Assembly (NCBI RefSeq): GCF_000224515.1 | Contig: NZ_AGAF01000153.1 | Coordinates: forward strand, 1 to 42,629 | Length of the DNA: 42,629 bases | Direction: 5' to 3' | Source: Desulfosporosinus sp. OT | GTDB taxonomy: Bacteria > Bacillota > Desulfitobacteriia > Desulfitobacteriales > Desulfitobacteriaceae | In this document: positions 16,091-23,727 of the stretch, piece by piece | Numbering within the stretch: the stretch's first letter is position 1 | How the letters are laid out: each line of letters opens with the position of its first letter | Notes under the pieces: generated by a model | Told to the model about the DNA's origin: nothing | What the model saw: the letters and a program-made list of their open reading frames with translations, nothing else | The model's database searches: none | Translations under genes and position numbers: made by a program

Positions 16091-16134
16091 GACAAAGGAG
16101 ACTGATTTCCCTTAAGATATCAGACTCCTTTGTC
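16091..16134 (-). promoter_or_regulatory. Shared leader inverted repeat, copy 3
   Basis: On the minus strand GACAAAGGAGTCTGAT and ATCAGTCTCCTTTGTC form a 16-bp stem with one internal mismatch around a 12-nt loop, about 30 nt before the TTG start. The tail (ATTAAATCTATTTTTAGGAGG) is U-rich but contains the ribosome site. It shares its left arm with copies 1 and 2. Confidence 0.65.
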
Positions 16135-16145
16135 CTGGCTAGCTA

Positions 16146-16187
16146 TAATATAATCTATTTGTATTCTCGATAATTGTAAAAATCGGA
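16146..16187 (-). promoter_or_regulatory. Promoter of the amino acid dehydrogenase unit with conserved upstream block
   Basis: On the minus strand TCCGATTTTTACAATTAT is followed, 35 nt from its start, by TATATT as -10; the -35 region (AATTAT) is weak. Block, -10 position and distance to the leader hairpin (34-35 nt) match those before the OCD-like gene. Confidence 0.5.
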
Positions 16188-16210
16188 GCTACTTCACTTG
16201 TCAATCTCTA

Positions 16211-16299
16211 ACCTTTATCGTCCTCCTCTTCCAACCCCCGGCAGCGGCTTCTTCATCTCCCAGACAATACTTTTCCAGGACAACCAACTCGTTTTTTGG
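16211..16299 (-). repeat. Dispersed coding remnant 'WKSIVWEMKKPLPG', copy A
   Basis: The minus strand reads WKSIVWEMKKPLPGVGRGGR and stops. About 60 bases (16211-16270) match 28060-28119, where the frame reads SIVWKMKEPLPGFVMKKTVK. I do not recognise the parent protein. The remainder of 16135-16456 holds no other gene. Confidence 0.55.
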
Positions 16300-16456
16300 C
16301 AATGGCCAATATCCTTCATGCGCGTATATTCCAATAGGTTGAACACATCATCTGTTTTGATTCGCGAATAAGAATTAGGGGAACTTGACCTGTGTCGCTA
16401 TATAAAAACATTGTGAAACAATAATTATATACTCATTACTGACAAACTGAGAACCC

Positions 16457-17038
16457 TTATGAAAATCCCATCGCGTTTTTGACTACTTCCATGTGTTCTT
16501 TAGATGTCAATAACTCCAGTAGCTTAAATGCAACTCCTGACGCTGTCTCTGGACAGTAAGATGTGATAATATTCTTGTCAACTACAATAGGCTCATCAAT
16601 TACATCCACTAAAAATTCTGCCAGTTGCTTTTGACGATACCCATTTTTCAAATGATAGGTTGTTGCTTTACGATTCTTCAACACACCACTTTTTCCTAGC
16701 GGTAAAGCTGCAACGCAAATTGTTGCAATTATCTTTCCTTTAGCATCAAATTCCCTAATCAAATTCAAAAATTTTTCATCATATGCTTCTTCGTAAAATC
16801 CAAATTCTTCAAATCCTCCAGGAATCGCCAATGCGTCATATTCATCTACATTTATATCATCTATTGTCCTATCCACTAATATAGGAATATTAAAAGTGCT
16901 CGTAACTTCTTTCTTGAATCCACATGTTTCGACTTGTACATCACATCCATAATCATTTCTTGCCCATCCTAATACATCTACAAAGACACTAAATTCCATG
17001 GTTTCAAATCCTTTTGCTAAAAGTAATAATGTTTTCAT
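16457..17038 (-). CDS. DJ-1/PfpI family protein
   Basis: 193 residues. Starts MKTLLLLAKGFETMEF with the conserved glutamate of the DJ-1 active site. The nucleophile elbow is IATICVAALPLGKSGVL (Cys about residue 102). The end VDKNIITSYCPETASGVAFKLLELL is the typical C-terminal part. Family members are glyoxalase III/deglycase-like, chaperone or regulatory proteins; the precise role is not predictable. ATG 17038 follows ATAGGGAGGATTGT. No clear operon partner. Confidence 0.88.
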   Translation of the reverse strand: MKTLLLLAKGFETMEFSVFVDVLGWARNDYGCDVQVETCGFKKEVTSTFNIPILVDRTIDDINVDEYDALAIPGGFEEFGFYEEAYDEKFLNLIREFDAKGKIIATICVAALPLGKSGVLKNRKATTYHLKNGYRQKQLAEFLVDVIDEPIVVDKNIITSYCPETASGVAFKLLELLTSKEHMEVVKNAMGFS

Positions 17039-17204
17039 ACAATCCTCCCTATATAAATTAGATTTTTCTTGGTTTTCCTCCCTCGTAACTTTATGATTTA
17101 CGGCTTACTTCTTCTAAACATCAATGGTTTCAAGGCCTTACCAAATTGAACTATCGCAATTCCAATTAATTGCCTAACGTGCATCTGGATGATTCTCTCC
17201 ATAA

Positions 17205-18086
17205 TCAGCTGAAGTAATAATCCATTACCACTATGGATTTGCCACCAGGATTAACACTAATCAAATAGGTATACCTTGGAATATATATTGCTCTTGAAAT
17301 CGAATCATTTTCCGTGTTCCAAACAATTACACCGTTCCTATCCACTTTGTTCCCAATCATAAAACTAGCTGAGATAAAGACTTTTTTTCCATCTATGTCC
17401 CACTCTACCCCACCAAGATATACATTTTCACTTTGAAAATCTCTCTCCCTAGTTAGATTCCCATTAATCAAATATCCGCACAATGTGTGGAGGTGTACCC
17501 AGCGTATTCTTCTCCAAACTAATGATATTATTGTTTTGCATATTTAAATCGGGTCTAAAAGCGTTGTCAATAATCTTATGAACCATTCCGTTCGAAGTAT
17601 TAAAACGGTAGATACTGCAAGTATTTTCTTTCTGATTCCAGCCCTCCAAAATTATTGTTTCATTGTCCGATAACCATCTGAATTCGACGGGAACTGCGGA
17701 TTGATAATTGTCTTCAAATTCTGGTTCGATCTTAGTTTCTATTACTTTAAAAAGTTTCCCTTGCCTATCATAATTTTATTTAAATCAGGGGACATACGAG
17801 GGTATTCATACCATAACCCTTCTGAAAAAGTTTTTATCAATTTTTTATCCCCATATGCATTAACAATCCAAATAGATTGGAATTCTTTTTCTTCCTTTAT
17901 TTCATTAGCTTGACTCAGAACTGTATCTTCATTTGATGCGTTCATTTCATACTTGCCATCTTCATTTTCGGGAGCACCAAATGCTACTTGTTTATTATTG
18001 AGTTCTTGCAACGTTTTTCTTGTATCTTGGCACCCACTTAATACGATTAGAAGGAAGACCAAAAGAAATATGATAGACTTATTCAT
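17205..18086 (-). pseudogene. Lipoprotein gene (WD40/TolB-like repeats?), broken by two frameshifts
   Basis: It starts at ATG 18086 with a clean lipoprotein signal, MNKSIIFLLVFLLIVLSGC. The first frame ends near 17742 after PDLNKIMIGKGN. The next frame continues KLFKVIETKIEPEFEDNYQ, then RWLSDNETIILEGWNQKEN, to about 17475. The third frame reads CGYLINGNLTRERDFQSENV, then IDGKKVFISAS and ends at 17205. The repeated W/D/K strand pattern suggests a beta-propeller sensor-like lipoprotein of about 290 residues. Shifts fall near short A/T runs (17750) and in CCTCCACACATTG (17475), so either sequencing error or recent decay is possible. Confidence 0.7.
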
Positions 18087-18208
18087 ATATCACTCACTCT
18101 TTGCTCAATATAATAAGAATAACTGATATCATGAATGGAAATCTCAACGCATTGCAAAATTAGCTTAAGAAGCGCTCTGTAAACAGGGCGCTTTTTTGCG
18201 TCCTAAAA

Positions 18209-18616
18209 CTACTCAATTGAAAGTTGGTCTGCAAACGAATAAGAGATCAATTTGTAACTCGGTGTATATTTATAAGCATCTTCATTGTGCATTTTATCAA
18301 CAATCTCATCTGTACTTAAGTTTCCAAACTCACTAATAACCTTATCTATCGTCTTAAACTCTTCATCATCTGAAATTGCTTTGAATTCAAGCCCTGGAGT
18401 AGGCTTAAACCTATACGCTTCTTTTTCCCCATAAAAGACAGTGTCAAAACTTACTCCATCCAATAACACAATGTGTTCATGGCCTTCGGGTACTGCTCCC
18501 AAGGGTAAAGCACTATAAGCAAGCCCTGTAATAGATTTTCCATATCGTTTGAAGTTCAAAATATCCGAGTACCATAACATCTTCGGTTTTTTTGAAAATT
18601 TGTCTTTGCCTGCCAC
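18209..18616 (-). pseudogene. C-terminal fragment of a Panacea/SocA-like (DUF4065) antitoxin-type protein
   Basis: The 135 residues KPKMLWYSDILNFKRYGKS, ITGLAYSALPLGAVPEG, then LSTDEIVDKMHNEDAYKYT correspond to the DUF4065 (Panacea) domain, found in SocA and in many toxin-antitoxin antitoxins, often after an HTH or zinc-ribbon N-terminus. The start of the domain (the ..K..KLLYY helix) and any DNA-binding part are missing. Upstream, within about 60 bases, the sequence becomes the 'HVETVVVLTK' remnant. No partner toxin is visible. GTG 18616 could start translation, but there is no good ribosome site. Confidence 0.65.
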
Positions 18617-18633
18617 TCTGTAATGCCTAACTT

Positions 18634-18676
18634 AGTCAGCACTACCACGGTCTCCACGTGCGCAGAAGTTACTTCA
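18634..18676 (-). repeat. Dispersed remnant 'NEVTSAHVETVVVLTK', copy 1
   Basis: The minus strand reads NEVTSAHVETVVVLTKLGIT, resembling the C-terminal end of RlmD/RumA-type 23S rRNA uracil-5 methyltransferases. No methyltransferase body is present. Related pieces occur at 20585-20625, 31232-31275 and 40805-40840. Confidence 0.5.
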
Positions 18677-18785
18677 TTGTAGTTTTTCAAATTCGGCCAA
18701 CCTGCCTCGGGGCGTCGAATTGTTCATTTAGGGAACACATTGGAGAATAGATGCCGCCATTAGATAATCCTTAAGTCTTTTTCAA

Positions 18786-19685
18786 TTAATATGAGGGAGT
18801 TTTTCCAAAATGAATGTCTAGATATTTTATGAATTCTCTCATTGCCGAAGTTACCCATTTATTTTTGTGATACACCACATAGATATTCGTTTTCGGTAAT
18901 TGTTCCGTAATCTCCAGCTTCATCAATTTCTGTTCTTGCATTTCTTCACGTACTGACAGTTCGGGAAGCATGGTAATTCCAATATCAGTCTCCACAAATT
19001 TCTTGATAATTTCGGTATTGCCGGTTTCCAGATAGATGTTCGGTTCTATATTATTCTGTCCGAGTAATTGCATAAGTTTTTTTCGATAACTACAGTTATG
19101 TTCCGTGACTATAAAATTAGTTTCTTTTAAATCTTTCAACATTAGGTTCTTCTTTTTTCTTAGTGTATTATCCGGTGCACATAAAAAAAGCAACGGGTTT
19201 TCTTCTTTATATACCGTAACAAATTCCTCCGTTGGCCCTTCAAAATCCATATATAGTGCAAAATCCGCGTTACCATTACGAACACAAGTCAATACATCTT
19301 TGATTGCACCTGTAGTAGTTTCTAGTTTCACCTCTCTATATTCTTCGCTATAACCTTTAATGATTTCTGGCAGCAAGCTAACACACAAAGAATTAATACC
19401 CGCTATTTTTAGTATACCACTTGGAAGATTATCTTCTATTAATGCCTCTTTGGCCCTATCGGTTAACGAAATAATCTGGTTTGTATAATTTAGAAAGGTT
19501 GTCCCTGCATTAGTTAATGCTATTCGGTTACCAATACGATCAAAAAGCCTGATACCTAATTCTTCTTCTAATTGTTTCATCTGTGTCGTTACCGTTGACT
19601 GTGCATAGCCAAGTGCTTCTGCCGCTTTACTAAAACTTTGCAATTCTACAATTTTTCGAAAACTTATCAGGTTACGATATTCCAT
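18786..19685 (-). CDS. LysR-family transcriptional regulator
   Basis: 299 residues. N-terminal winged helix: NLISFRKIVELQSFSKAAEALGYAQSTVTTQMKQLEEELGIRLFDRIGNRIALTNAG. The rest is the periplasmic-binding-like effector domain (ILKIAGINSLCVSLLPEIIKGY; ETDIGITMLPELSV). ATG 19685 follows AAGGTGAGCAAA, which overlaps the alternative GTG at 19694. It is divergent from the flavodoxin-fold reductase at 19801, the classical arrangement in which a LysR protein controls its neighbour. The 115-base AT-rich intergenic region holds repeated ATAC/TATC motifs but no box I can define. Confidence 0.92.
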   Translation of the reverse strand: MEYRNLISFRKIVELQSFSKAAEALGYAQSTVTTQMKQLEEELGIRLFDRIGNRIALTNAGTTFLNYTNQIISLTDRAKEALIEDNLPSGILKIAGINSLCVSLLPEIIKGYSEEYREVKLETTTGAIKDVLTCVRNGNADFALYMDFEGPTEEFVTVYKEENPLLFLCAPDNTLRKKKNLMLKDLKETNFIVTEHNCSYRKKLMQLLGQNNIEPNIYLETGNTEIIKKFVETDIGITMLPELSVREEMQEQKLMKLEITEQLPKTNIYVVYHKNKWVTSAMREFIKYLDIHFGKTPSY

Positions 19686-19800
19686 TTTGCTCACCTTATC
19701 ATTTATTTAGATACCTATTATCTAATCTATCAATTTTACTGATTACGAATACTATGATACGCTTTTACTAAATGAAATACTATATCAAAGGAGACTAACA

Positions 19801-20340
19801 ATGAAAAAACTTCTGGTACTATACTGTAGTCCAAGGAACAATGGAAACTCTGCTCTTTTAGCTGATGCTTTTATTCGTGGTGCGATAAAAAAAGGACATG
19901 AAATCACAGAATATCACCTTGCCGGCAAAAAAATATCTCCCTGTCTTGCATGTAATTATTGCCTAAAGAATGAAGGTGTATGTGCTCAAAAGGATGATAT
20001 GGTCGATTTAATGCAATTACTTCAACGACATGACACCTTGGTAATTGCATCTCCAGTTTATTATCTTGGTTTTCCAGGTTCTTTTAAAAATGTCATCGAT
20101 CGTACTTATGCGGAAAGTGTACTCAAACGTAAAATCAAATCTACTATCCTGCTTACCACTGCCTCCAAATCTGAAGATTCCGTTACAGAAGTCATGACTA
20201 ATTATTACCATGCACTTGTTAACTTCCTTGGCTTTACAAACCTTGGAATCATCAGTGCCAAAGGAGTAGATGCCGCAGGTGAGGTAAACAATTTCCCTTG
20301 CATCGATGAAGCTTATCAACTTGGTTTCAATCTAAATTAG
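19801..20340 (+). CDS. Flavodoxin-fold NAD(P)H-dependent oxidoreductase
   Basis: 179 residues. Starts MKKLLVLYCSPRNNGNSALLADAF, the FMN phosphate-binding loop of NADPH-dependent FMN reductases. CLACNYCLKNEGVC (four Cys around 53-66) resembles the Cys cluster of iron-sulfur flavoproteins. SPVYYLGFPGSFKNVIDRT is the second FMN-binding segment. A quinone, nitro- or FMN-reducing role is likely. AAAGGAGACTAACA precedes ATG. Expected target of the divergent LysR regulator. Confidence 0.9.
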   Translation: MKKLLVLYCSPRNNGNSALLADAFIRGAIKKGHEITEYHLAGKKISPCLACNYCLKNEGVCAQKDDMVDLMQLLQRHDTLVIASPVYYLGFPGSFKNVIDRTYAESVLKRKIKSTILLTTASKSEDSVTEVMTNYYHALVNFLGFTNLGIISAKGVDAAGEVNNFPCIDEAYQLGFNLN

Positions 20341-20474
20341 ATAATGGCTGCTTAACAGCTACCAACACAAATAAATCTGACAGAATTTTCATTTCTGCCA
20401 ATAATACTTCAACCAACCTATAGGTCTCCACATGAACTACACACTCCACATGCCGTGGTCATCGCAATATGACT

Positions 20475-20540
20475 ATCAAATATGTTTCCTCAATCAAGGG
20501 TATACTCCCTTTTTTGTCTGAGGAAACATATTTGATTTTC
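20475..20540. terminator. Perfect 18-bp inverted repeat with T-rich tail
   Basis: ATCAAATATGTTTCCTCA and TGAGGAAACATATTTGAT pair perfectly around a 26-nt loop, followed by TTTCTTTT on the plus strand. It lies 135 bases past the reductase stop and could end its transcript. A shorter AAGGG/CCCTT hairpin sits in the loop. Confidence 0.65.
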
Positions 20541-20584
20541 TTTTGAACCCAATCTCAATACTTTGAATTTATCTTTTACTCGAT

Positions 20585-20625
20585 ATAGCACTATTATCGT
20601 CTCCACGTGCCTCGGGTTGCCAAAT
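20585..20625 (-). repeat. Dispersed remnant 'HVETIIVLYR', copy 2
   Basis: The minus strand reads NPRHVETIIVLYRVKDKF. The DNA (CACGTGGAGACGATAATAGT) is close to copy 3 at 31232-31275. Apart from hairpins and this piece, 20341-20866 has no gene. Confidence 0.5.
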
Positions 20626-20717
20626 CGGCCCGATAGAAAAGACTGATTTTTCCTTTGATTATTTAATCTAAGACAAAACCTTCGGTTTAACTAACTCTAA
20701 TTTGATACCCTCAATTA

Positions 20718-20750
20718 AAAACAAAAACCAGAGTGTTAAACTCTGGAACG
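20718..20750 (-). terminator. Rho-independent terminator
   Basis: On the minus strand CCAGAGT...ACTCTGG is followed by TTTTTGTTTTT. It is placed to end the hypothetical gene at 20867. Confidence 0.8.
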
Positions 20751-20866
20751 ATGCTTTCTCGTATAACCTCTTTGAAAACCATCTCATCAAACTTTGATAG
20801 TCCTAAAACCTCAGTTGAAATCAAACAGCCAACGCGAATTATATATGTCGGCCTCCAAGGAGTGCC

Positions 20867-21403
20867 TTAGTGTAATTTCTGCGTGATAGACAACAGCTTC
20901 TCAACATTTTCGTGATATCGCACTTCATTTTTGGGCTCTTTTACATCGAGCCCTCTAAGTATTTCGGCGATATCATGTATTTCCTTAAGGTCCGCTTGTT
21001 TTTGCTTCAATTCCTCCAATTTGTCCGGTTGAATTATTGTTCTATTGAGTACATCAAGATACCTATCCATCTCGGCCACCACTTCCCATAGTGGCTTCTG
21101 AATTAAAGGGGCAATTATTTGATCCAATGTTTTTTCATTAACACTACCATTCAGATTCAAAATCAAAAAAGGAGAGTCATTCTGATAACCTTGTAACAAT
21201 CCGTTCAATACCTTTAAATCCATAACCGTTTGTGCTTTAGTTGCTTGGTCAGTATACATAGAGAATTCCCACAACCTTGTCGTGTATTCTGTTTGAAATA
21301 CTTCAGATGCAAGACAGTAATACCTTGATTCCAGTCCTTGGCTATCAGATCCGTATTTTCCTGTATCCGACAGGGTTTGGCGAGGAGTTACCCCAAGCCC
21401 CAT
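20867..21403 (-). CDS. Hypothetical protein, possibly N-terminally truncated
   Basis: 178 residues, no family recognised. The body is helical and charged (LKVLNGLLQGYQNDSPFLIL; KPLWEVVAEMDRYLDVLNRT; DKLEELKQKQADLKEIHDIAEIL) with likely coiled-coil character near residues 125-150. The ATG at 21403 lies in the loop of a 13-bp inverted repeat (AGTTACCCCAAGC) and has no good ribosome site, so the first ~25 residues are doubtful. The gene may have lost its true start by recombination. A good terminator follows at 20718-20750. Confidence 0.45.
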   Translation of the reverse strand: MGLGVTPRQTLSDTGKYGSDSQGLESRYYCLASEVFQTEYTTRLWEFSMYTDQATKAQTVMDLKVLNGLLQGYQNDSPFLILNLNGSVNEKTLDQIIAPLIQKPLWEVVAEMDRYLDVLNRTIIQPDKLEELKQKQADLKEIHDIAEILRGLDVKEPKNEVRYHENVEKLLSITQKLH

Positions 21404-21433
21404 TATCTTAAAGAAACTCCGCTTGGGGTAACT
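21386..21433. repeat. 13-bp perfect inverted repeat spanning the presumed start of the hypothetical gene
   Basis: AGTTACCCCAAGC and GCTTGGGGTAACT are separated by 22 nt containing the ATG at 21403. There is no T run on either side. It may be a degenerate terminator of the upstream remnant or a rearrangement scar. Confidence 0.5.
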
Positions 21434-21444
21434 TCAGTTGTCTC

Positions 21445-22010
21445 TTAAAAACTTACCTTGTTTAAAGAAGCATTAGGCCAAAATGTTTCACTATTGCTCC
21501 AATTGATTACAAGTCCCATAGAGCCTGTAACAATCCCCGCTCCTTTATACTCAACCGTTGGCGAAAGAGCACCAGAAAACGTCGTTGTCGAGTAACTGTG
21601 ATAGGTGAGAGAGCTGGTCCGAATACTGAGTTAGTATTTCTTTCAGTCCCTGGCCTACGGCCGTAAGACCGTTCCCACAACAAAGGACTCCCGGGTTTTA
21701 TCGTCATAAAAACTCGGCGAGAAGATACGTCGTAAAATCCCGTTCTCGAACATAGGATTTTTCATCACTGCCTACTTTTCCTCTCAGATAGTTGATAATG
21801 GAACGTTTTGCTTCTTCATGGGCTGCAAGATTAAAGCGAATCTGTCGCAGGTTAGCAATAAAAACACCTTATGCACTTGCTCATAATCTGTAAGTACACT
21901 TTTTCAACACTCGATGATAGACGGGCATATCTTCGGCAACCGCAGACACAGCCTCAAGTTTTCCTTCAACAATCCTTTGTAATCTCTGTCCACGCCATAT
22001 TCCTCCCCAA
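21445..22010 (-). pseudogene. Multiply frameshifted remnant of an unrecognised gene
   Basis: On the minus strand coding-like text jumps between frames: EGKLEAVSAVAEDMPVYHRVL, then [20 protein letters not shown] and [21 protein letters not shown], then ESFVVGTVLRP, TNSVFGPALSP, and finally FSGALSPTVEYKGAGIVTGS, GLVINWSNSETFWPNASLNK, stop at 21445. This looks like one gene with several indels. The parent family is not recognised. The remaining stretch to 22225 contains nothing else I can support. Confidence 0.45.
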
Positions 22011-22225
22011 CTGTTCCCTTAGGAAAAAACCTCAAAAACAATAATTACATTCAAGTGTTGTTAATTTATTACTTTTTCAAACCCTGTTCGTCTGGTTCAG
22101 CACTATCCTATATCTTATTCTACAATTCTTGGTAATTACCTTTCAGAATTTGTCCAAGAGGAAAACCAGCTTTAACTATAATTTTTGAGAATACGTCAGA
22201 TATGGTCTGTACCGGAGAGAGATTC

Positions 22226-23566
22226 TCAGCCAATTACTTCTTTAATTGACTCAGTACATATTGATACAGCTTTATCTATCTCTTCCTCATTGATAGTCAG
22301 TGGCGGATTAAAGTATAACACGTTTCCAAGCGGCCTTAAGATCAGACCTTTCTCCAAAGCATTCTTGTAAATCTGATAACCTATGCGAAGTTTAGAATCA
22401 TATTCTTGCTTTGTATTCTTATCGATTACCAATTCCATAGCGTTCACCAAGCCAATATGTCTGATTTCGCCAATATGAGAATGCTCCAATAATGCTTCAT
22501 TTAATTTATGATGAAGATATTCAGCTCTTACTGCGGCTTTCTCCAAAATGTGGTCTTTTCTTAATAGTTCCTGAACAGCTAAGGCCGCTGTACATCCCAG
22601 AGGATTTCCGCTATAGGTATGGCTATGCATAAATGCTTTTCCTTCATTATAATCTGCGTAAAAGGCATCGAAAATCTCATCGGTCGTTATCGTTATAGCC
22701 ATTGGCAGATAACCGCCTGTCAGACCTTTAGAAACGCACATAATGTCAGGACTTACCTCCGCATGATCAAAGGCAAACATTTTTCCGGTTCTGCCGAAAC
22801 CTGTGGCGATTTCATCAGCAATTAAAATTACCTGATACTCATCACATAATTTACGAAGTTTTTTCAAATAGATTGCAGGATAGATTCGCATACCTGCACC
22901 CCCCTGAAGCAACGGCTCTACGATCATGGCACAGATTTCATCGGCCTGCTCGGCAAAGGCCTTTTCGACATGTTCAAAACATTCGGTCTTACAGTCGCTT
23001 CGGCATTTTCCATAAGGGCATCGATAGCAGTCGGGTGCTTGTACAGGAATGGTGTCCATTAACATAGGCTTATAGATTCTGGCATACAAATCCATGCTTC
23101 CAACTGACAAGGCTCCAATGGTTTCTCCGTGATACCCTTCCGTCAGACACATAAATTTGGTTTTCCGGGCATGGCCTGTCTGATACTGATATTGAAAGCT
23201 CATCTTTAAAGCGCATTCTACCGCTGCAGAACCATTGTCCGAAAAATTAAATTTGGTAAGTCCTGGGGGGATAATCTCCATTAACTTTTCACAGAGATTG
23301 ATGGCTGGTTCATGAGAGAAGTTGGCGAAGATAACATGCTCTAACTTATCCAATTGCAGCTTGATGGCATTATTAATCTTTGGATTACAATGTCCTAAAA
23401 GATTACACCACCAGGAACTTACGATATCGATGTATTCCTTACCTGCCTTATCGTATAAATAGACCCCTTTCCCATGGTCGATTATAATCGGCTTAAGCTC
23501 TTCATAATCTTTCATCTGGGAACAAGGGTGCCAGATATATCTCAAATCCTTTTCAACCAGATTCAC
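22226..23566 (-). CDS. bioA: Adenosylmethionine-8-amino-7-oxononanoate aminotransferase
   Basis: 446 residues, a class III PLP aminotransferase. Substrate-pocket region IWHPCSQMKDYE near the N-terminus; PLP-binding SDNGSAAVECALKM (about 109-122); ADEIATGFGRTG (250-261); Schiff-base lysine in CVSKGLTGG (K280). A Cys-rich insertion CYRCPYGKCRSDCKTEC (180-196) resembles that of other Firmicute BioA proteins. It converts KAPA to DAPA, with S-adenosylmethionine or lysine as amino donor. Start is GTG 23566 with a modest site (GGATAAAG). It is the last gene of the biotin operon, separated from bioD by a repeat-rich 160-base spacer. Confidence 0.95.
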   Translation of the reverse strand: MNLVEKDLRYIWHPCSQMKDYEELKPIIIDHGKGVYLYDKAGKEYIDIVSSWWCNLLGHCNPKINNAIKLQLDKLEHVIFANFSHEPAINLCEKLMEIIPPGLTKFNFSDNGSAAVECALKMSFQYQYQTGHARKTKFMCLTEGYHGETIGALSVGSMDLYARIYKPMLMDTIPVQAPDCYRCPYGKCRSDCKTECFEHVEKAFAEQADEICAMIVEPLLQGGAGMRIYPAIYLKKLRKLCDEYQVILIADEIATGFGRTGKMFAFDHAEVSPDIMCVSKGLTGGYLPMAITITTDEIFDAFYADYNEGKAFMHSHTYSGNPLGCTAALAVQELLRKDHILEKAAVRAEYLHHKLNEALLEHSHIGEIRHIGLVNAMELVIDKNTKQEYDSKLRIGYQIYKNALEKGLILRPLGNVLYFNPPLTINEEEIDKAVSICTESIKEVIG

Positions 23567-23589
23567 CTTTATCCGTCTTCTTTCTTCTT

Positions 23590-23718
23590 TAAGTTTTCAG
23601 TTTTTAAGTTTTTTTATTTTCTGCTCTTAGTCTTCTGGTCTTATGGTCTCTCGGTCTCTCATCTTTCGGTCTTTAGGTCTTTCGATCTCTCAGGCTTATG
23701 GTCTTCCGGTTTATCTCC
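23590..23718 (-). repeat. Degenerate tandem AGACC repeats in the bioD-bioA spacer
   Basis: On the transcript strand the spacer contains AGACCATAAG, AAAGACCTAAAGACCGAAAG, AGAGACCGAGAGACC, ATAAGACCAGAAGAC and then purine/A-rich AAAACTTAAAAACTGAAAAC. Units of about 7-9 nt with an AGACC core recur imperfectly. The stretch is nearly free of U and would be unstructured in the mRNA. It precedes the weak bioA ribosome site. Confidence 0.7.
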
Positions 23719-23727
23719 AATATATTA

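Noticed and set aside
9293-16134. Glycine riboswitch or T-box for the amino acid cluster leaders
   Set aside because: The conserved cores of these classes (for T-box the GGTGGTACCGCG region) are not visible; the leaders show only a long stem with a conserved left arm.
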